The position numbers were made by a program, and so were the translations under genes. The notes below the pieces were generated by a model. The model was not told the DNA's origin, ran no database searches, and saw only the letters and a list, made by a program, of their open reading frames with translations. 64,000 nucleotides of DNA from Pseudescherichia sp032055545 (lineage in GTDB: Bacteria > Pseudomonadota > Gammaproteobacteria > Enterobacterales > Enterobacteriaceae): positions 19,252 to 83,251 of the forward strand of contig DAMBQR010000010.1 of the NCBI GenBank assembly GCA_032055545.1, given 5' to 3'. How positions within the stretch are numbered: position 1 is the stretch's first letter; each line of letters opens with the position of its first letter. This document shows, piece after piece, positions 41,930 to 51,363 of this stretch.

Positions 41930-42469
41930 CTATTTTTTTAAATTCCATTGTTGATAGCAAGCATTAATATCCCGGGGTAACGTCAGCATCAGCTTGGGGA
42001 GCGTACTCTGCTCGAAAAGTATTTTGTGACGAAGGCGATTTTGCGGCGCAGTAAACGCAATGTATTTAAGCATTTCCCAGGTCACACTCTCCCTTCCGGT
42101 ATTAAGCCCGCCGATTCGGGGTTTTGACGAGTAACATCTACGTATATAGCGCAGTATCGCTGTCGTCACCGGCACATCAAGCAGTATCAGACCTGTGGCC
42201 CGTTCGAGTCGTGTATGTATGCATTTTGTATAATTGCCGTCTATAACCCATTTTTCTTTACTGACAGCCTCTGCATGTAACTGATAAAAGTCCTCTGGCT
42301 GCCGGGGGACCCATTTTGTATCAGGCAGATGATGCAGTTGATCCAGATGAATTAAAGGCAGAGACATTTTACGCGATATCGCTTCAGCCAGTGTAGATTT
42401 ACCGCTATTTGATGGCCCCATGATACAGATGCGGGGACCAAGTTCTTCCAATGATAAGGATGTACTCAC
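41930..42469 (-). CDS. P-loop kinase-like protein, topology-modulation (FlaR-like) family
   Basis: 179 residues starting at GTG (42469) with GAGAGG upstream. Walker A at residues 18-26 (GPSNSGKST), then 'LIHLDQLHHLPDTKWVPR' and 'KWVIDGNYTKCIHTRLERAT', which are the usual features of the adenylate-kinase-like 'DNA topology modulation protein' family. Real substrate unknown; these proteins are often carried on islands. It sits alone between the peroxidase gene and the MBL gene. Confidence 0.78.
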   Translation of the reverse strand: MSTSLSLEELGPRICIMGPSNSGKSTLAEAISRKMSLPLIHLDQLHHLPDTKWVPRQPEDFYQLHAEAVSKEKWVIDGNYTKCIHTRLERATGLILLDVPVTTAILRYIRRCYSSKPRIGGLNTGRESVTWEMLKYIAFTAPQNRLRHKILFEQSTLPKLMLTLPRDINACYQQWNLKK

Positions 42470-42650
42470 AGACTAGCCTCTCAGCATCTCTTCCAAACGC
42501 TTGCGATGTAATGTAACGATATTAACATGTTATAACTATCACCGGATCCCCAGCCAGATCGTGACTTCAGGTTGGCACACCGGCAACGCCGGTTAGCCCT
42601 ACCGGACGTTGACTGAACGCGCTGAGCGGCGAACGTCACCACGTTTAAAT

Positions 42651-42673
42651 AAAAAGACCACCTTATCAGGTGG
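42651..42673 (-). terminator. Minus-strand terminator with no obvious upstream gene
   Basis: Minus strand CCACCT-GATA-AGGTGG followed by TCTTTTTATTT. The sequence upstream on that strand is antisense to the MBL gene, so the gene it once served appears lost. Confidence 0.5.
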
Positions 42674-42753
42674 CCTGTCCTCATGTGTTAACAGTCAGGA
42701 AAGTATAAAGAGCGTGCAGCGCGCTCCATGAGAGGCAGAAAAGTCAAAATACG

Positions 42754-43532
42754 ATGAGCAACTGACTCAAATACGTAATGCCACGCTGAAGCTCAACTAT
42801 GGCGGCGTCCGCTTCCTTATCGATCTGATGCTCTCTGAAAAGGACGCCTGGCCCGGTTTTCCCGGTACTGCCCGTTCTCATCTGCGCAATCCTATGGTCG
42901 CGCTGCCGGTTTCCGTGGAAGAGCTGCTCGATGTGGACGTGATTATCGTGACGCACACGCATCAGGATCACTGGGACGAGGCGGCTCAGCAGCTGATCCC
43001 GAAAGACCGGGTCATTTACACGCAGAATGAGAGCGACGCGGCGCTGCTGCGCTCGCAGGGCTTCATTGCGGTCAGCGTGCTGGCTGACACCAACGTCATT
43101 GCGGGTATTAACGTGGTTAAAACCGACGGTCAGCACGGTAGCGACGAGGCATACGCCATTCCTGAAGTTGCCGAGCGGCTGGGTGACGCGTGCGGCCTGG
43201 TCTTTTCTGTAGAGGGTGAAAAGAGGCTGTACGTGGCCGGGGATACAATTTGGGTAGCGCCATACACGGAGAGTCTGGAAAAATATGCGCCTGACGTTGT
43301 GGTGCTGAACATGGGCCTGGCGACGGTGGACGGAATTGGTGCCATCATCATGGGTAAGCAGGATGCGCTGCGCACGCTTGAGGTGCTGCCGTCGGCGACG
43401 GTAGTGGCGTCGCACATGGAGGCGGTCAACCACTGCCTGCTAAGCCGTGACGAACTGCGCGCCTTTGCAGCAGAAAACGGCATTCAGGACCGGGTGCGGG
43501 TGCCGGAAGACGGCGAGACGCTGAACTTCTGA
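42754..43532 (+). CDS. MBL-fold metallo-hydrolase with an apparent frameshift at codon 3-4
   Basis: Lactamase_B_2/UlaG-like metallo-beta-lactamase fold. Metal-binding motif THTHQDHW (HxHxDH), then a His in DGQHGSD, the Asp in YVAGDTIW and the last His in ASHMEAVNH. The coding frame is open from 42732 but holds no ATG until 42828. An ATG at 42754 (GAGGCAG upstream) reads ATG-AGC-AAC-TGA; adding one C after AAC would join it to the main frame as M-S-N-L-T-Q-I-R. So a single-base deletion probably disrupted the start. Translation from 42828 would give 234 residues lacking the first two strands. Substrate unknown. Confidence 0.65.
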
Positions 43533-43609
43533 CGCAAAAGCGCGCCCGGGCGGCAGGCCGAAAAAAGCAGGATAAACATCACGGTTTAAATCAGGAAGGG
43601 TACAGAGTT

Positions 43610-44237
43610 ATGTCCACGCTGCACGTTGTCGTTATCGCCACGCCGGGCTTCAGCCCGTTTCACTTTTCCGTGCCGTCCATGGTCTTCGACAAGGCGATGC
43701 CGGAGCCGGGCCTGTTCAGCGTGGATATCTGTGCAGAACAGCCCGGCATCGTGGCGTCCGATATCGGTATTTCCATCAACGTGGAGCAGGGGCTTGAGCG
43801 GCTTAATACGGCGGACATTATCATTGTACCGTTCCGGGAGCACCCCGAAACGCAGCCAGATGCGACGCTGCTGGAGGCGCAGCGCAGCGCCTGGCAGCGC
43901 GGAGCGGAAGTTGTGGGGCTGTGCCTCGGGGCCTATGTCCTCGCCTACGCCGGACTGCTGAACAACCGCAGGTATCGACTGCTTCGCAGGCATGAGCCGG
44001 CGCACGCTGACGCGCCACTTCATCAAGGCCACCGGCATGACGGTGGGTGACTGGCTCAGCGCACAGCGTTTGCAGCGCAGCCAGGAGCTGCTGGAAACCA
44101 CCGATCACAGCATTGAAACCGTATCGTCGCTGGCGGGATACCAGTCACCGGTCTCGTTCCGGCAGAGCTTCAAGACCCGCTTTAACGTCAGCCCCAGCGA
44201 GTGGCGCCGGACCTTCCGTGGCCCCGGTCTGATATAG
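43610..44237 (+). pseudogene. GlxA/AraC-family regulator remnant
   Basis: The first ~120 codons encode the N-terminal half of a DJ-1/PfpI-like domain (VVVIATPGFSPFHFSVPSM ... VVGLCLGAYVLAYAGLL), as in GlxA-type regulators. At about 43970 the frame shifts: the next frame reads AGIDC, then jumps straight to GMSRRTLTRHF, the second helix-turn-helix of the AraC domain, and ends normally (SPSEWRRTF). Compared with a usual ~320-residue protein, two internal segments are missing (between LLNNR and AGIDC, and between IDC and GMSRR). It is very likely inactive. It probably once regulated the neighbouring MBL gene. Confidence 0.8.
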
Positions 44238-44295
44238 GCCCTGGCCAGCAGCCGGGCAGGCTATGTTAGGCCAGGATCAACGTGCCTTGCGGCGA

Positions 44296-45468
44296 TCAAC
44301 TTAACACCTTAATCCCTGCAAGCAACCTGCCAAGCCCTTGATCCAGCTTCTCCCTTGGGCAGCCCGCATTCAGCCGAACAAACCCACTCCCTTCCGGGCC
44401 ATACGTATACCCGGGCATAATCGCTACTTTCTGCTGGTGAATGAGGACATCCTGCAACGCATGGTCATCCAGACTAAGCGGACGCAGGTCAATCCATGCC
44501 AGATAGCTCGCCTCCGGCGGTTGCCAGCGAAGCTGAGGAAATGCCTGGTTTAGCTGGCTGGCGATCGCCTGCATATTATCCTGTAAATAAGTGCGCAGGG
44601 CGTCCAGCCATGGTGCGCCCTCCCGGTAGGCGGCGATATGTGCGCAGAGCGAAAGCACCGCCGGGGATGACAATCCGTCCCGGCCCTTGAGCGCAGCGAG
44701 ATAGTCCTCCCGGCGTCGCGCGTCGCTGATGATGCCATACGCCCCGGTCAGGGCCGGGATATTAAAGCTTTTTGACCCGGAGGTGAGCAGCGCCCACTCG
44801 CCTCGGCCCACCTGACACCAGGGCGTGTGTTTGTTCTCGCTCCACACCATATCCATATGGATCTCGTCGCTAATCACCCTGACGCCATGCCGCTCGCAGA
44901 GCATGGACATCGTCTCCAGCTCTTCACGCGTCCACACTTTACCCGTAGGATTATGCGGGCTGCACAGCAGCAGGATTTTCGTTTCGGCCCGGGAGAGCGC
45001 GGCCTCCAGCGCTGTGAAATCGCACTGCCAGCCTGTAGCGGTTTTCCCCAGCGGCACGCTCAGAACACGGCGCTGGTTGCCCTCAATCGCTTTGTAAAAC
45101 GCATCGTACGCCGGAGTGTGAATGACAACGGCGTCCCCCAGCGCTGACCACTGGCGAATAAGCTCTGCAGCCATGTAGATCACCGACGGGCCATAAACGA
45201 GGGTCTCGGGATCGATTTCGGTCGCAAACCGGGTGGCGTACCAGTGGCAGATCGCGCCAAGAAAATCCTCATTTTTCCAGCGGCTATAGCCCAGCACACC
45301 GTGCCCCAGCCGCTGCTGAATTGCATCGATAATGCAGGGGGCGGTAGCAAAATCCATATCCGAAATGGTGAAGGGCAGCAGGTCGGCCACACCAAAGCGA
45401 TCCGCCACATAGTCCCATTGCGTACACCACGTCCCATGCCGATCGATTGCCGTTGAAAAGTCAAACAT
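44296..45468 (-). CDS. malY: PLP-dependent beta-cystathionase/MalT modulator MalY
   Basis: 390 residues, fold-type I aminotransferase-like (PatB family). The PLP lysine is in LLTSGSKSFNIPALTGAYG, with 'CSPHNPTGKVWTREEL' and the C-terminal Arg in FVRLNAGCPR. It cleaves C-S bonds and, in E. coli, also represses the maltose system by binding MalT. It lies 11 bp after malX in a malXY operon. Confidence 0.96.
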   Translation of the reverse strand: MFDFSTAIDRHGTWCTQWDYVADRFGVADLLPFTISDMDFATAPCIIDAIQQRLGHGVLGYSRWKNEDFLGAICHWYATRFATEIDPETLVYGPSVIYMAAELIRQWSALGDAVVIHTPAYDAFYKAIEGNQRRVLSVPLGKTATGWQCDFTALEAALSRAETKILLLCSPHNPTGKVWTREELETMSMLCERHGVRVISDEIHMDMVWSENKHTPWCQVGRGEWALLTSGSKSFNIPALTGAYGIISDARRREDYLAALKGRDGLSSPAVLSLCAHIAAYREGAPWLDALRTYLQDNMQAIASQLNQAFPQLRWQPPEASYLAWIDLRPLSLDDHALQDVLIHQQKVAIMPGYTYGPEGSGFVRLNAGCPREKLDQGLGRLLAGIKVLS

Positions 45469-45479
45469 AGCCTTATCCT

Positions 45480-47072
45480 TTATGCCTGCACCGAATTCAT
45501 CAGGGCTTCCATCTCATCTTTCACCGACTGCACCTGAGGGCCAATCACAACCTGTAAGTTATGCTGGTTAAGCTGCACCACGCCAATGGCCCGGTTGTCC
45601 TTAAGCGCCTGCACATTAACGCGAGACATATCGTTAACCGACAGCCGCAGGCGGGTGATGCAGTTATCGAGGCTGACAATATTTTCACCTCCCCCCAGCG
45701 CGGCGAGGATTGCCGGGACGTTGTAGCCCGAGCGTCCCAGCGCGCCTGCCATCGTTTTCTCGACGGTGCTGGCGGTTTCAACATCGCGGCCCGGGGTTTT
45801 CAGATTAAAGTGCAGGATCGCAAAGCGGAAGATGAGGTAATACACCGCAAACCAGACGGCGGCAACTACCGGTACGAGATACCACTTGGTCGCCAGACCG
45901 TGCAGGATGCCAAACACTACAAAATCAATCACGTTACCGTCAGTGTTGCCGATGGTAACGCCAAGCACGGCCATCACCGTAAAGCCGAGGCCGGTCAGCA
46001 GGGCGTGAATAAGGTAGAGCACCGGGGCAACGAACAGGAACAGAAACTCTAACGGCTCCGTGGTTCCGCCGACCACACAGGCAATCAGACCGGAAATCAA
46101 CAGGCCCTTGATTTTATGACGATTCTCGGGGCGGGCGCAGTGGTACATCGCCAGCGCTGCGCCGGGCAGGCCGCCAAGGAAAGCGGGCATTTTTCCCTGC
46201 GAAAGGAAACGCGTCGCGCTCTCTGAGAATCCATGCGTGGTCGGGCAGCTAAGCTGGGCCTGGAAAATAGTCAGCGCACCGCTGACGCTATGGCCGCACA
46301 CCTCCTGGGTTCCGCCTGCGTCAGTAAAACGGATCAGGGCGACCAGAATATGCTGCAAGCCAAACGGCAACAGCAGGCGCTCACCGGTGCCAAAGATCAT
46401 CGGTCCGAAATCACCCGCGCTGTTAATGATCTCTCCCAGGCCACGGATCCCCATGGCGAAGACGGGCCAGATGAGTGGGATCACGAGGCCGATCAGCCCC
46501 ATCACCACGGTAGTCACAATCGGAACGAAGCGGGTACCGCCAAAAAACGCAAGCGCGTCCGGCAGCCTGATAGTATGGAAGCGCTCATGCAGTATCCAGA
46601 CAATGACGCCGGCAATGACCGCACCGAGGATGCCGGTATCGATAGACTGAATGCCCAGCACATTTTGAATATTGTATGCCTTTAGCAGCGCTGCGTCGGT
46701 AGTCGGCAGGATACCTTTTGCCGTCAGCCAAAAATTAACCGCCAGGTTCATTACCGCATAACCGACGAAGCCGGCAAAGGCGGCTATCCCCTTATTTTCA
46801 CGCGCCAGCCCCAGCGGAATGGCGATACAGAACATCACCGGCAGGAAGCTAAAGGCGAAGGAGCCAATTTTGCTCATCCAGATAAAGATGGCCTGCAGCA
46901 GCGGATTGCTCAGCACCGGGATCAGCGTCATCACGTCGCGGCTGCTTAGCGAGCTGCCGATACCCAGCATAATCCCGCAGAAGGAGAGCAGCGCGACGGG
47001 CAGCATAAAGGTTTTACCCAGCTGCTGGAAAAATTCCCACAGCGTAATTTTCTGTACCGTTTTCGTCGTCAT
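45480..47072 (-). CDS. malX: PTS glucose/maltose-type EIICB component MalX
   Basis: 530 residues. The membrane EIIC domain covers residues ~1-400, including 'GFSESATRFLSQGKMPAF' and the substrate-site 'GGTTEPLEFLFLF'. The cytosolic EIIB domain carries the phosphorylated Cys in LDNCITRLRLSV. It lacks an EIIA domain, as in K-12. It is transcribed divergently from malI under two MalI operators. Confidence 0.96.
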   Translation of the reverse strand: MTTKTVQKITLWEFFQQLGKTFMLPVALLSFCGIMLGIGSSLSSRDVMTLIPVLSNPLLQAIFIWMSKIGSFAFSFLPVMFCIAIPLGLARENKGIAAFAGFVGYAVMNLAVNFWLTAKGILPTTDAALLKAYNIQNVLGIQSIDTGILGAVIAGVIVWILHERFHTIRLPDALAFFGGTRFVPIVTTVVMGLIGLVIPLIWPVFAMGIRGLGEIINSAGDFGPMIFGTGERLLLPFGLQHILVALIRFTDAGGTQEVCGHSVSGALTIFQAQLSCPTTHGFSESATRFLSQGKMPAFLGGLPGAALAMYHCARPENRHKIKGLLISGLIACVVGGTTEPLEFLFLFVAPVLYLIHALLTGLGFTVMAVLGVTIGNTDGNVIDFVVFGILHGLATKWYLVPVVAAVWFAVYYLIFRFAILHFNLKTPGRDVETASTVEKTMAGALGRSGYNVPAILAALGGGENIVSLDNCITRLRLSVNDMSRVNVQALKDNRAIGVVQLNQHNLQVVIGPQVQSVKDEMEALMNSVQA

Positions 47073-47123
47073 GAACGACTCCTTGTCAAAAAGAGGGGCA
47101 GGTGAAATGCGTTGTGGAGGAAA

Positions 47124-47139
47124 GATAAAACGTTTTACC
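47124..47139. promoter_or_regulatory. MalI operator, malX side
   Basis: GATAAAACGTTTTACC, one mismatch from the perfect MalI palindrome, 52 bp upstream of the malX start. Confidence 0.85.
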
Positions 47140-47202
47140 TGAATTTTATGCGCTACAAATCACACTACTGAGCAATAAAATGGCGTATAACATTGCTGTA
47201 TA

Positions 47203-47218
47203 GATAAAACGTTTTATC
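47203..47218. promoter_or_regulatory. MalI operator, malI side
   Basis: GATAAAACGTTTTATC, a perfect 16-bp palindrome (extendable to 20 bp with flanking TA), 29 bp before the malI start. Confidence 0.9.
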
Positions 47219-47246
47219 TAAGCCAGTACCAGGGATTTACTTTTAT

Positions 47247-48275
47247 ATGGCCACGCTAAAAAAAATAACCATTAACGATGTCGCGCTTGCCGCCGGGGTC
47301 TCCGTTAGCACTGTTTCACTGGTGCTGAGCGGCAAAGGGCGCATCTCAACGGCCACTGGGGAGCGCGTCAATCAGGCTATCGAGCGACTCGGCTTTGTGC
47401 GTAACCGTCAGGCGTCCGCCCTGCGCGGCGGACAGAGCGGGGTGATTGGCCTGATTGTGCGTAACCTCGCTTCACCTTTTTATGCCGAACTCACGGCCGG
47501 ACTGACAGAGGCGCTGGAAGCCCAGGGGCGGATGGTGTTTCTCCTCCACGGGGGTGACGGCGGAGAGCAGCTTCTGCAGCGCTTTAACACCCTGCTGGCA
47601 CAGGGGGTGGACGGCATCGTGATCGCCGGGGGGGCCGGCGTCAGGGGCGACCTGCAGACGCGGGCCGCAGAGCAGGGCGTTCCACTGGTATTTGCCTCCC
47701 GGGCCAGCTACCTTGACGACGCCGACTGCGTCAGGCCGGATAACATGCAGGCGGCGCAGATGCTCACCGAGTATCTCATTCAGCGCGGCCATCAGCGTAT
47801 AGCCTGGCTGGGCGGAAACAGCGCCTCGCTAACGCGGGCAGAGAGAGTAGGCGGCTACTGCGCCACCCTGCTGAAATATGGCTTACCCTTTCACAGCGAA
47901 TGGGTCGTTGAGTGCGACACCAGCCAGAAGCAGAGCGCTGAGGCAGTGTCCGCGCTGCTGCGGCATAATCCCACCATTAGCGCGGTGGTCTGTTACAACG
48001 ATATCATTGCCCGGGGCGCCTGGTTTGGTTTGATGCGGGCGGGACGACAGAGCGGTGAGGCAGGGATGGACAGCTATTTTGAGCAGCAGGTGACCCTTGC
48101 CGCCTTTGCGGATGTTGCCGAGAGCGCACTGGATGAACTGCCGATTATCTGGGTGACAACGCCTGCAAGGGAGATGGGCTATACCCTGGCGGAGCGGATC
48201 ATGCAGCGAATTGTGAAGGAAGATAGCCCGGCACGCAGCCAGACGTTATCTGCCCGGTTAATCATCAAAAAATAG
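47247..48275 (+). CDS. malI: LacI-family repressor MalI
   Basis: 342 residues. Helix-turn-helix 'TINDVALAAGVSVSTVSLVL', hinge 'RNRQASALRGGQSG', then the sugar-binding-like core. It represses malXY and itself; both operators are present in the divergent gap. Its stop codon is the first side of the ydgA terminator. Confidence 0.95.
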   Translation: MATLKKITINDVALAAGVSVSTVSLVLSGKGRISTATGERVNQAIERLGFVRNRQASALRGGQSGVIGLIVRNLASPFYAELTAGLTEALEAQGRMVFLLHGGDGGEQLLQRFNTLLAQGVDGIVIAGGAGVRGDLQTRAAEQGVPLVFASRASYLDDADCVRPDNMQAAQMLTEYLIQRGHQRIAWLGGNSASLTRAERVGGYCATLLKYGLPFHSEWVVECDTSQKQSAEAVSALLRHNPTISAVVCYNDIIARGAWFGLMRAGRQSGEAGMDSYFEQQVTLAAFADVAESALDELPIIWVTTPAREMGYTLAERIMQRIVKEDSPARSQTLSARLIIKK

Positions 48276-48292
48276 CCCCTCCGGAGAGGGGC
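48266..48292 (-). terminator. ydgA terminator overlapping the malI stop
   Basis: Minus strand GCCCCTC-TCCG-GAGGGGC followed by TATTTTTTGAT. Confidence 0.8.
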
Positions 48293-48299
48293 GGGGAAA

Positions 48300-49889
48300 T
48301 TACTGCTGAGGCACTGCCGCTGGCGGGGCTGCTTCCGGAGCAGGAGCAGGAGCCGCCTGCGGAGCAGGTACTGGAGCAGGGACCGGGGCCGGTTCCACCT
48401 GCGGGATCCCTAACTCAGGCAGACCAAACATGCCGACAAACTCGTCCAGGCTCATCTTCTGTCCGTTGAGAGTGATCTGGCCGTTGGCGTACTGCAGACT
48501 GGTGCTAATTGCATTATCCGCCACCGTAGTGATGCGGAACATCTGGCCCATCGCCGCCAGGCCTTTCACCTGCTGGTTCGCCAGCTTTTCAGCATCCGCC
48601 TGCTGATAGCCCTGCAGCTTAGCCACCTGCGTCATAAACTCGGTTGCCATATCCATTGGGATAGTCAGCTTGCTCTCCAGCGACTTCACGCTGCGATCGA
48701 CTTCCTGCGCCAGAGTTTGCGGTGCAGGAGCGGCAGGGGTGGCGGCCGGATCCTTCATGAACAGCGACAGGTTAAACGTCGTCTCGCCTTTGCTGTTTTT
48801 CCAGCTCAGCGGAGCGACAGTGATCACCGGCTCGCCCTTCAACAGCAACGGCAGCGCGCCGAAGAATGCTTCGGTGGATTTTTGCTGGTAGAGGTTCGGA
48901 TCTTTCATCACTTCAGGCTGAGAGAGCAGGGCCTGATTTTGCGCATTGTACTGCTGGCGGAACTGATGCCATGCCTGGCCGTCAATCTGACCGATTTTCA
49001 TCGTCAGCTTGCCGCTGCCCATATCCTGGCTCTGAATCTTCAGGCTGTTGACCGAGTAGTCGATCTGGCTGTTGATGTTTTTGTCGTCGTTAACGAGATC
49101 GTTTTTAACGGTCAGCTCTGTGCCTTCCATCACCGCAATCTCTTTGTTCTCTACCGCGATGGCCAGCTTCTCAACGCTCAGCTTCTGGTTGCCCAGATGC
49201 TCATCAAACTGCGCGCGCTTGCTGTCACCGTCGGTTTTCAGATTGTTGAAGGTGACCTGCACATGCTGGCCATATTCGTTAACGGTGTTAACCAGGCCGC
49301 TCTGCGCTTCGCCCTTCAGGGAGATAGCGTTGCCGTCTTTATCGGCATCAAGCTGGAACTCACCGCCGCTGAAGGCGACTTTTTCACCCTCGTTCTCATA
49401 GCTCAACGGCTTGAATGCGATGTGGGAGCCGGTATCACCGCCGTAGCCAATGCGGGTATTAACCTCTACAGGCGACTCGCCTTTGGCCATATCAAACAGT
49501 GGCTTAGAGACATCGTTATTTACCAGCGTGGTTTTCACCGACGCCATGGCTGGGATCAGGTTAAAGGATTTAAGCTGGGCAAACGGGAACGGTCCGTGAT
49601 CGACTGTCTCGTTCAGTACCACGCTCTGTCCGGGCTTCAGCCAGGCGTTCTCACCACCCTCGATCGGTTTGATCAGCAGCTGCAGATGGCTTTTAAAGAT
49701 GCCACGCTCGTAGTTCTGCGAGGCCACTTCCAGATTTGCTCCCGGCGCGCTGCGCTTAAGCTCGGCGTTGGCCTGCCCAACCATGTCGGCAAGGTGTTTT
49801 TCCAGCTGTTTCCCCGTGTACCAGGCGGTTCCCGTCCAGACGACGCCCAGTGCAACAATAATGCCCGCAGCGACAAGCGTTTTCTTCAT
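48300..49889 (-). CDS. ydgA: DUF945 family protein YdgA
   Basis: 529 residues from ATG 49889, where the N-terminal signal/anchor MKKTLVAAGIIVALGVVWTG begins; an in-frame start 75 bp upstream would precede it by an unsupported extension. The bulk is a DUF945 periplasmic domain with extensive beta structure. The C-terminus ends in a Pro/Ala-rich tail (about 30 residues, repeated APVPAP), longer than in K-12 (502 residues). In E. coli YdgA is an abundant inner-membrane protein of poorly defined role. Confidence 0.93.
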   Translation of the reverse strand: MKKTLVAAGIIVALGVVWTGTAWYTGKQLEKHLADMVGQANAELKRSAPGANLEVASQNYERGIFKSHLQLLIKPIEGGENAWLKPGQSVVLNETVDHGPFPFAQLKSFNLIPAMASVKTTLVNNDVSKPLFDMAKGESPVEVNTRIGYGGDTGSHIAFKPLSYENEGEKVAFSGGEFQLDADKDGNAISLKGEAQSGLVNTVNEYGQHVQVTFNNLKTDGDSKRAQFDEHLGNQKLSVEKLAIAVENKEIAVMEGTELTVKNDLVNDDKNINSQIDYSVNSLKIQSQDMGSGKLTMKIGQIDGQAWHQFRQQYNAQNQALLSQPEVMKDPNLYQQKSTEAFFGALPLLLKGEPVITVAPLSWKNSKGETTFNLSLFMKDPAATPAAPAPQTLAQEVDRSVKSLESKLTIPMDMATEFMTQVAKLQGYQQADAEKLANQQVKGLAAMGQMFRITTVADNAISTSLQYANGQITLNGQKMSLDEFVGMFGLPELGIPQVEPAPVPAPVPAPQAAPAPAPEAAPPAAVPQQ

Positions 49890-49986
49890 AGCGATTATCC
49901 CTAAAAATGAAACCAGGCGGAAAAGGCCGCCTGGAGAGTCGTAAGGTCTTGCTAAGCTTAGCAATAAGGGGCAAAAAGGTCAGTAC

Positions 49987-51165
49987 TTAGTTCACTTTAT
50001 TGTACACACGGGCCAGGCGGCCAACGCCGCTCGCCTCAACCGGCGATTCTCCGGCGCTGACAAAGGCCGACTCGCCCGGCTTGAGCACCAGCCGCTCTTC
50101 GCCCTTGCTCAGCACGGCCTCGCCCTCGACGCAGAAGAGAATGGCCGCGCTCTGCTGGGCAAGCGTTGATGCCTGCGTAGAGAGGTCATGCAGAGAGAAC
50201 GCAAAGTCGGCAACCGGAATAGGGAAATCCAGCTCCGCGCCGTTTTGCTCCGGTACCGTCAGCAGTTCGGCCGCTGGCTTCGGCACAAACTTAACGTTGG
50301 CAACCAGCTCGGGGATATCGATATATTTCGGCGTCAGCCCTGCGCGCAGGACGTTATCGGAGTTGGCCATCACCTCCAGCGCCACGCCTTTCAGGTAGGC
50401 ATGCGGCGTCTCGGCAAACAGGAACATCGCCTCGCCTGGATTCAGCTTGATTACGTTAAGCAGCAGGGGTGAGAAAAGGCCGCTGTCATCCGGATAGAAC
50501 TCAGAGATAAAGCGGATGGTCTCCCACGGCTCGCCCTGCTGGCTCGCCAGCGTGGCCTTCAGCACCGCCAGCGCATGTGACTTCTCCTCGCCCTGCATAT
50601 TGAGCAGGCTGGCAAAGAGCTGGCTTAGGCTGTCGGCATCCGGCTGCGCCAGGAAGTGGGCAATGGCCTGATGCGCACCCGCTACCGGCTGGAGCAGGGA
50701 GATGATATCGCTAAATTCACGAAACGCATTCATCGCCAGGAACGGCGTGAGGGCAAAAACCAGTTCGGGCTTATGGTTAGGATCTTTGTAGTTGCGCTCG
50801 GCCGCATCCAGTGGAATGCCCGCCGCGTTCTCCTTCGCAAAGCCCATCTCCGAGGCCTGCTTGTTGGGATGAACCTGAATCGAGAGCGGCTGATCGGCGC
50901 ATAGCACCTTAAACAGGAACGGCAGTTCGCCGAAACGCTCTGCTACCGCCTGGCCCAGCAGCGCCGTTTTATCCTGTTCAATGACCTCCCGCAGCGACTG
51001 CGGCTGACCAGACGCGTTCTCGATTTTTGAGCTGCTCTTTGGATGTGCACCCATCCACAGCTCGGCCATCGGCTGGTCGTCGGGATTGGCAATACCGTAG
51101 AGTTCCGTTAACGCACTTTTACTTCCCCAGGCATAGTTCTGCACTGAGTTAATGAGTTTTTGCAT
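49987..51165 (-). CDS. manA: Mannose-6-phosphate isomerase, class I
   Basis: 392 residues. Zn-binding residues fall in SIQVHPNKQASEMG (Gln and His), 'HKPELVFAL' (Glu) and 'ETPHAYLKGVALE' (His). It interconverts mannose-6-phosphate and fructose-6-phosphate. Start ATG 51165 was chosen over an in-frame one 15 bp upstream because K-12 ManA begins MQKLINSVQNYAWGS. It is divergent from fumA (198 bp apart). Confidence 0.96.
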   Translation of the reverse strand: MQKLINSVQNYAWGSKSALTELYGIANPDDQPMAELWMGAHPKSSSKIENASGQPQSLREVIEQDKTALLGQAVAERFGELPFLFKVLCADQPLSIQVHPNKQASEMGFAKENAAGIPLDAAERNYKDPNHKPELVFALTPFLAMNAFREFSDIISLLQPVAGAHQAIAHFLAQPDADSLSQLFASLLNMQGEEKSHALAVLKATLASQQGEPWETIRFISEFYPDDSGLFSPLLLNVIKLNPGEAMFLFAETPHAYLKGVALEVMANSDNVLRAGLTPKYIDIPELVANVKFVPKPAAELLTVPEQNGAELDFPIPVADFAFSLHDLSTQASTLAQQSAAILFCVEGEAVLSKGEERLVLKPGESAFVSAGESPVEASGVGRLARVYNKVN

Positions 51166-51363
51166 TATCAAGCCCTGCATTACGTTGAGGATTATGCGTC
51201 TATTAAACCAATAAACCCGGAGTAAGTAATTACCGGACTTAAAAAGTCGTCCTTATCTCAGTTTTTGTTAAAAAATTGTGTAGGATAGGCAGACTCGCTT
51301 TTAAGCAGGGCAACGGAACGTTTGCCCAGACAATAACCAGACCGGGCAGTAAGTGAGAGCACA

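Noticed and set aside
48717..49904. 395-codon plus-strand frame antisense to ydgA
   Set aside because: Complement artefact of a conserved gene; no recognisable domain.
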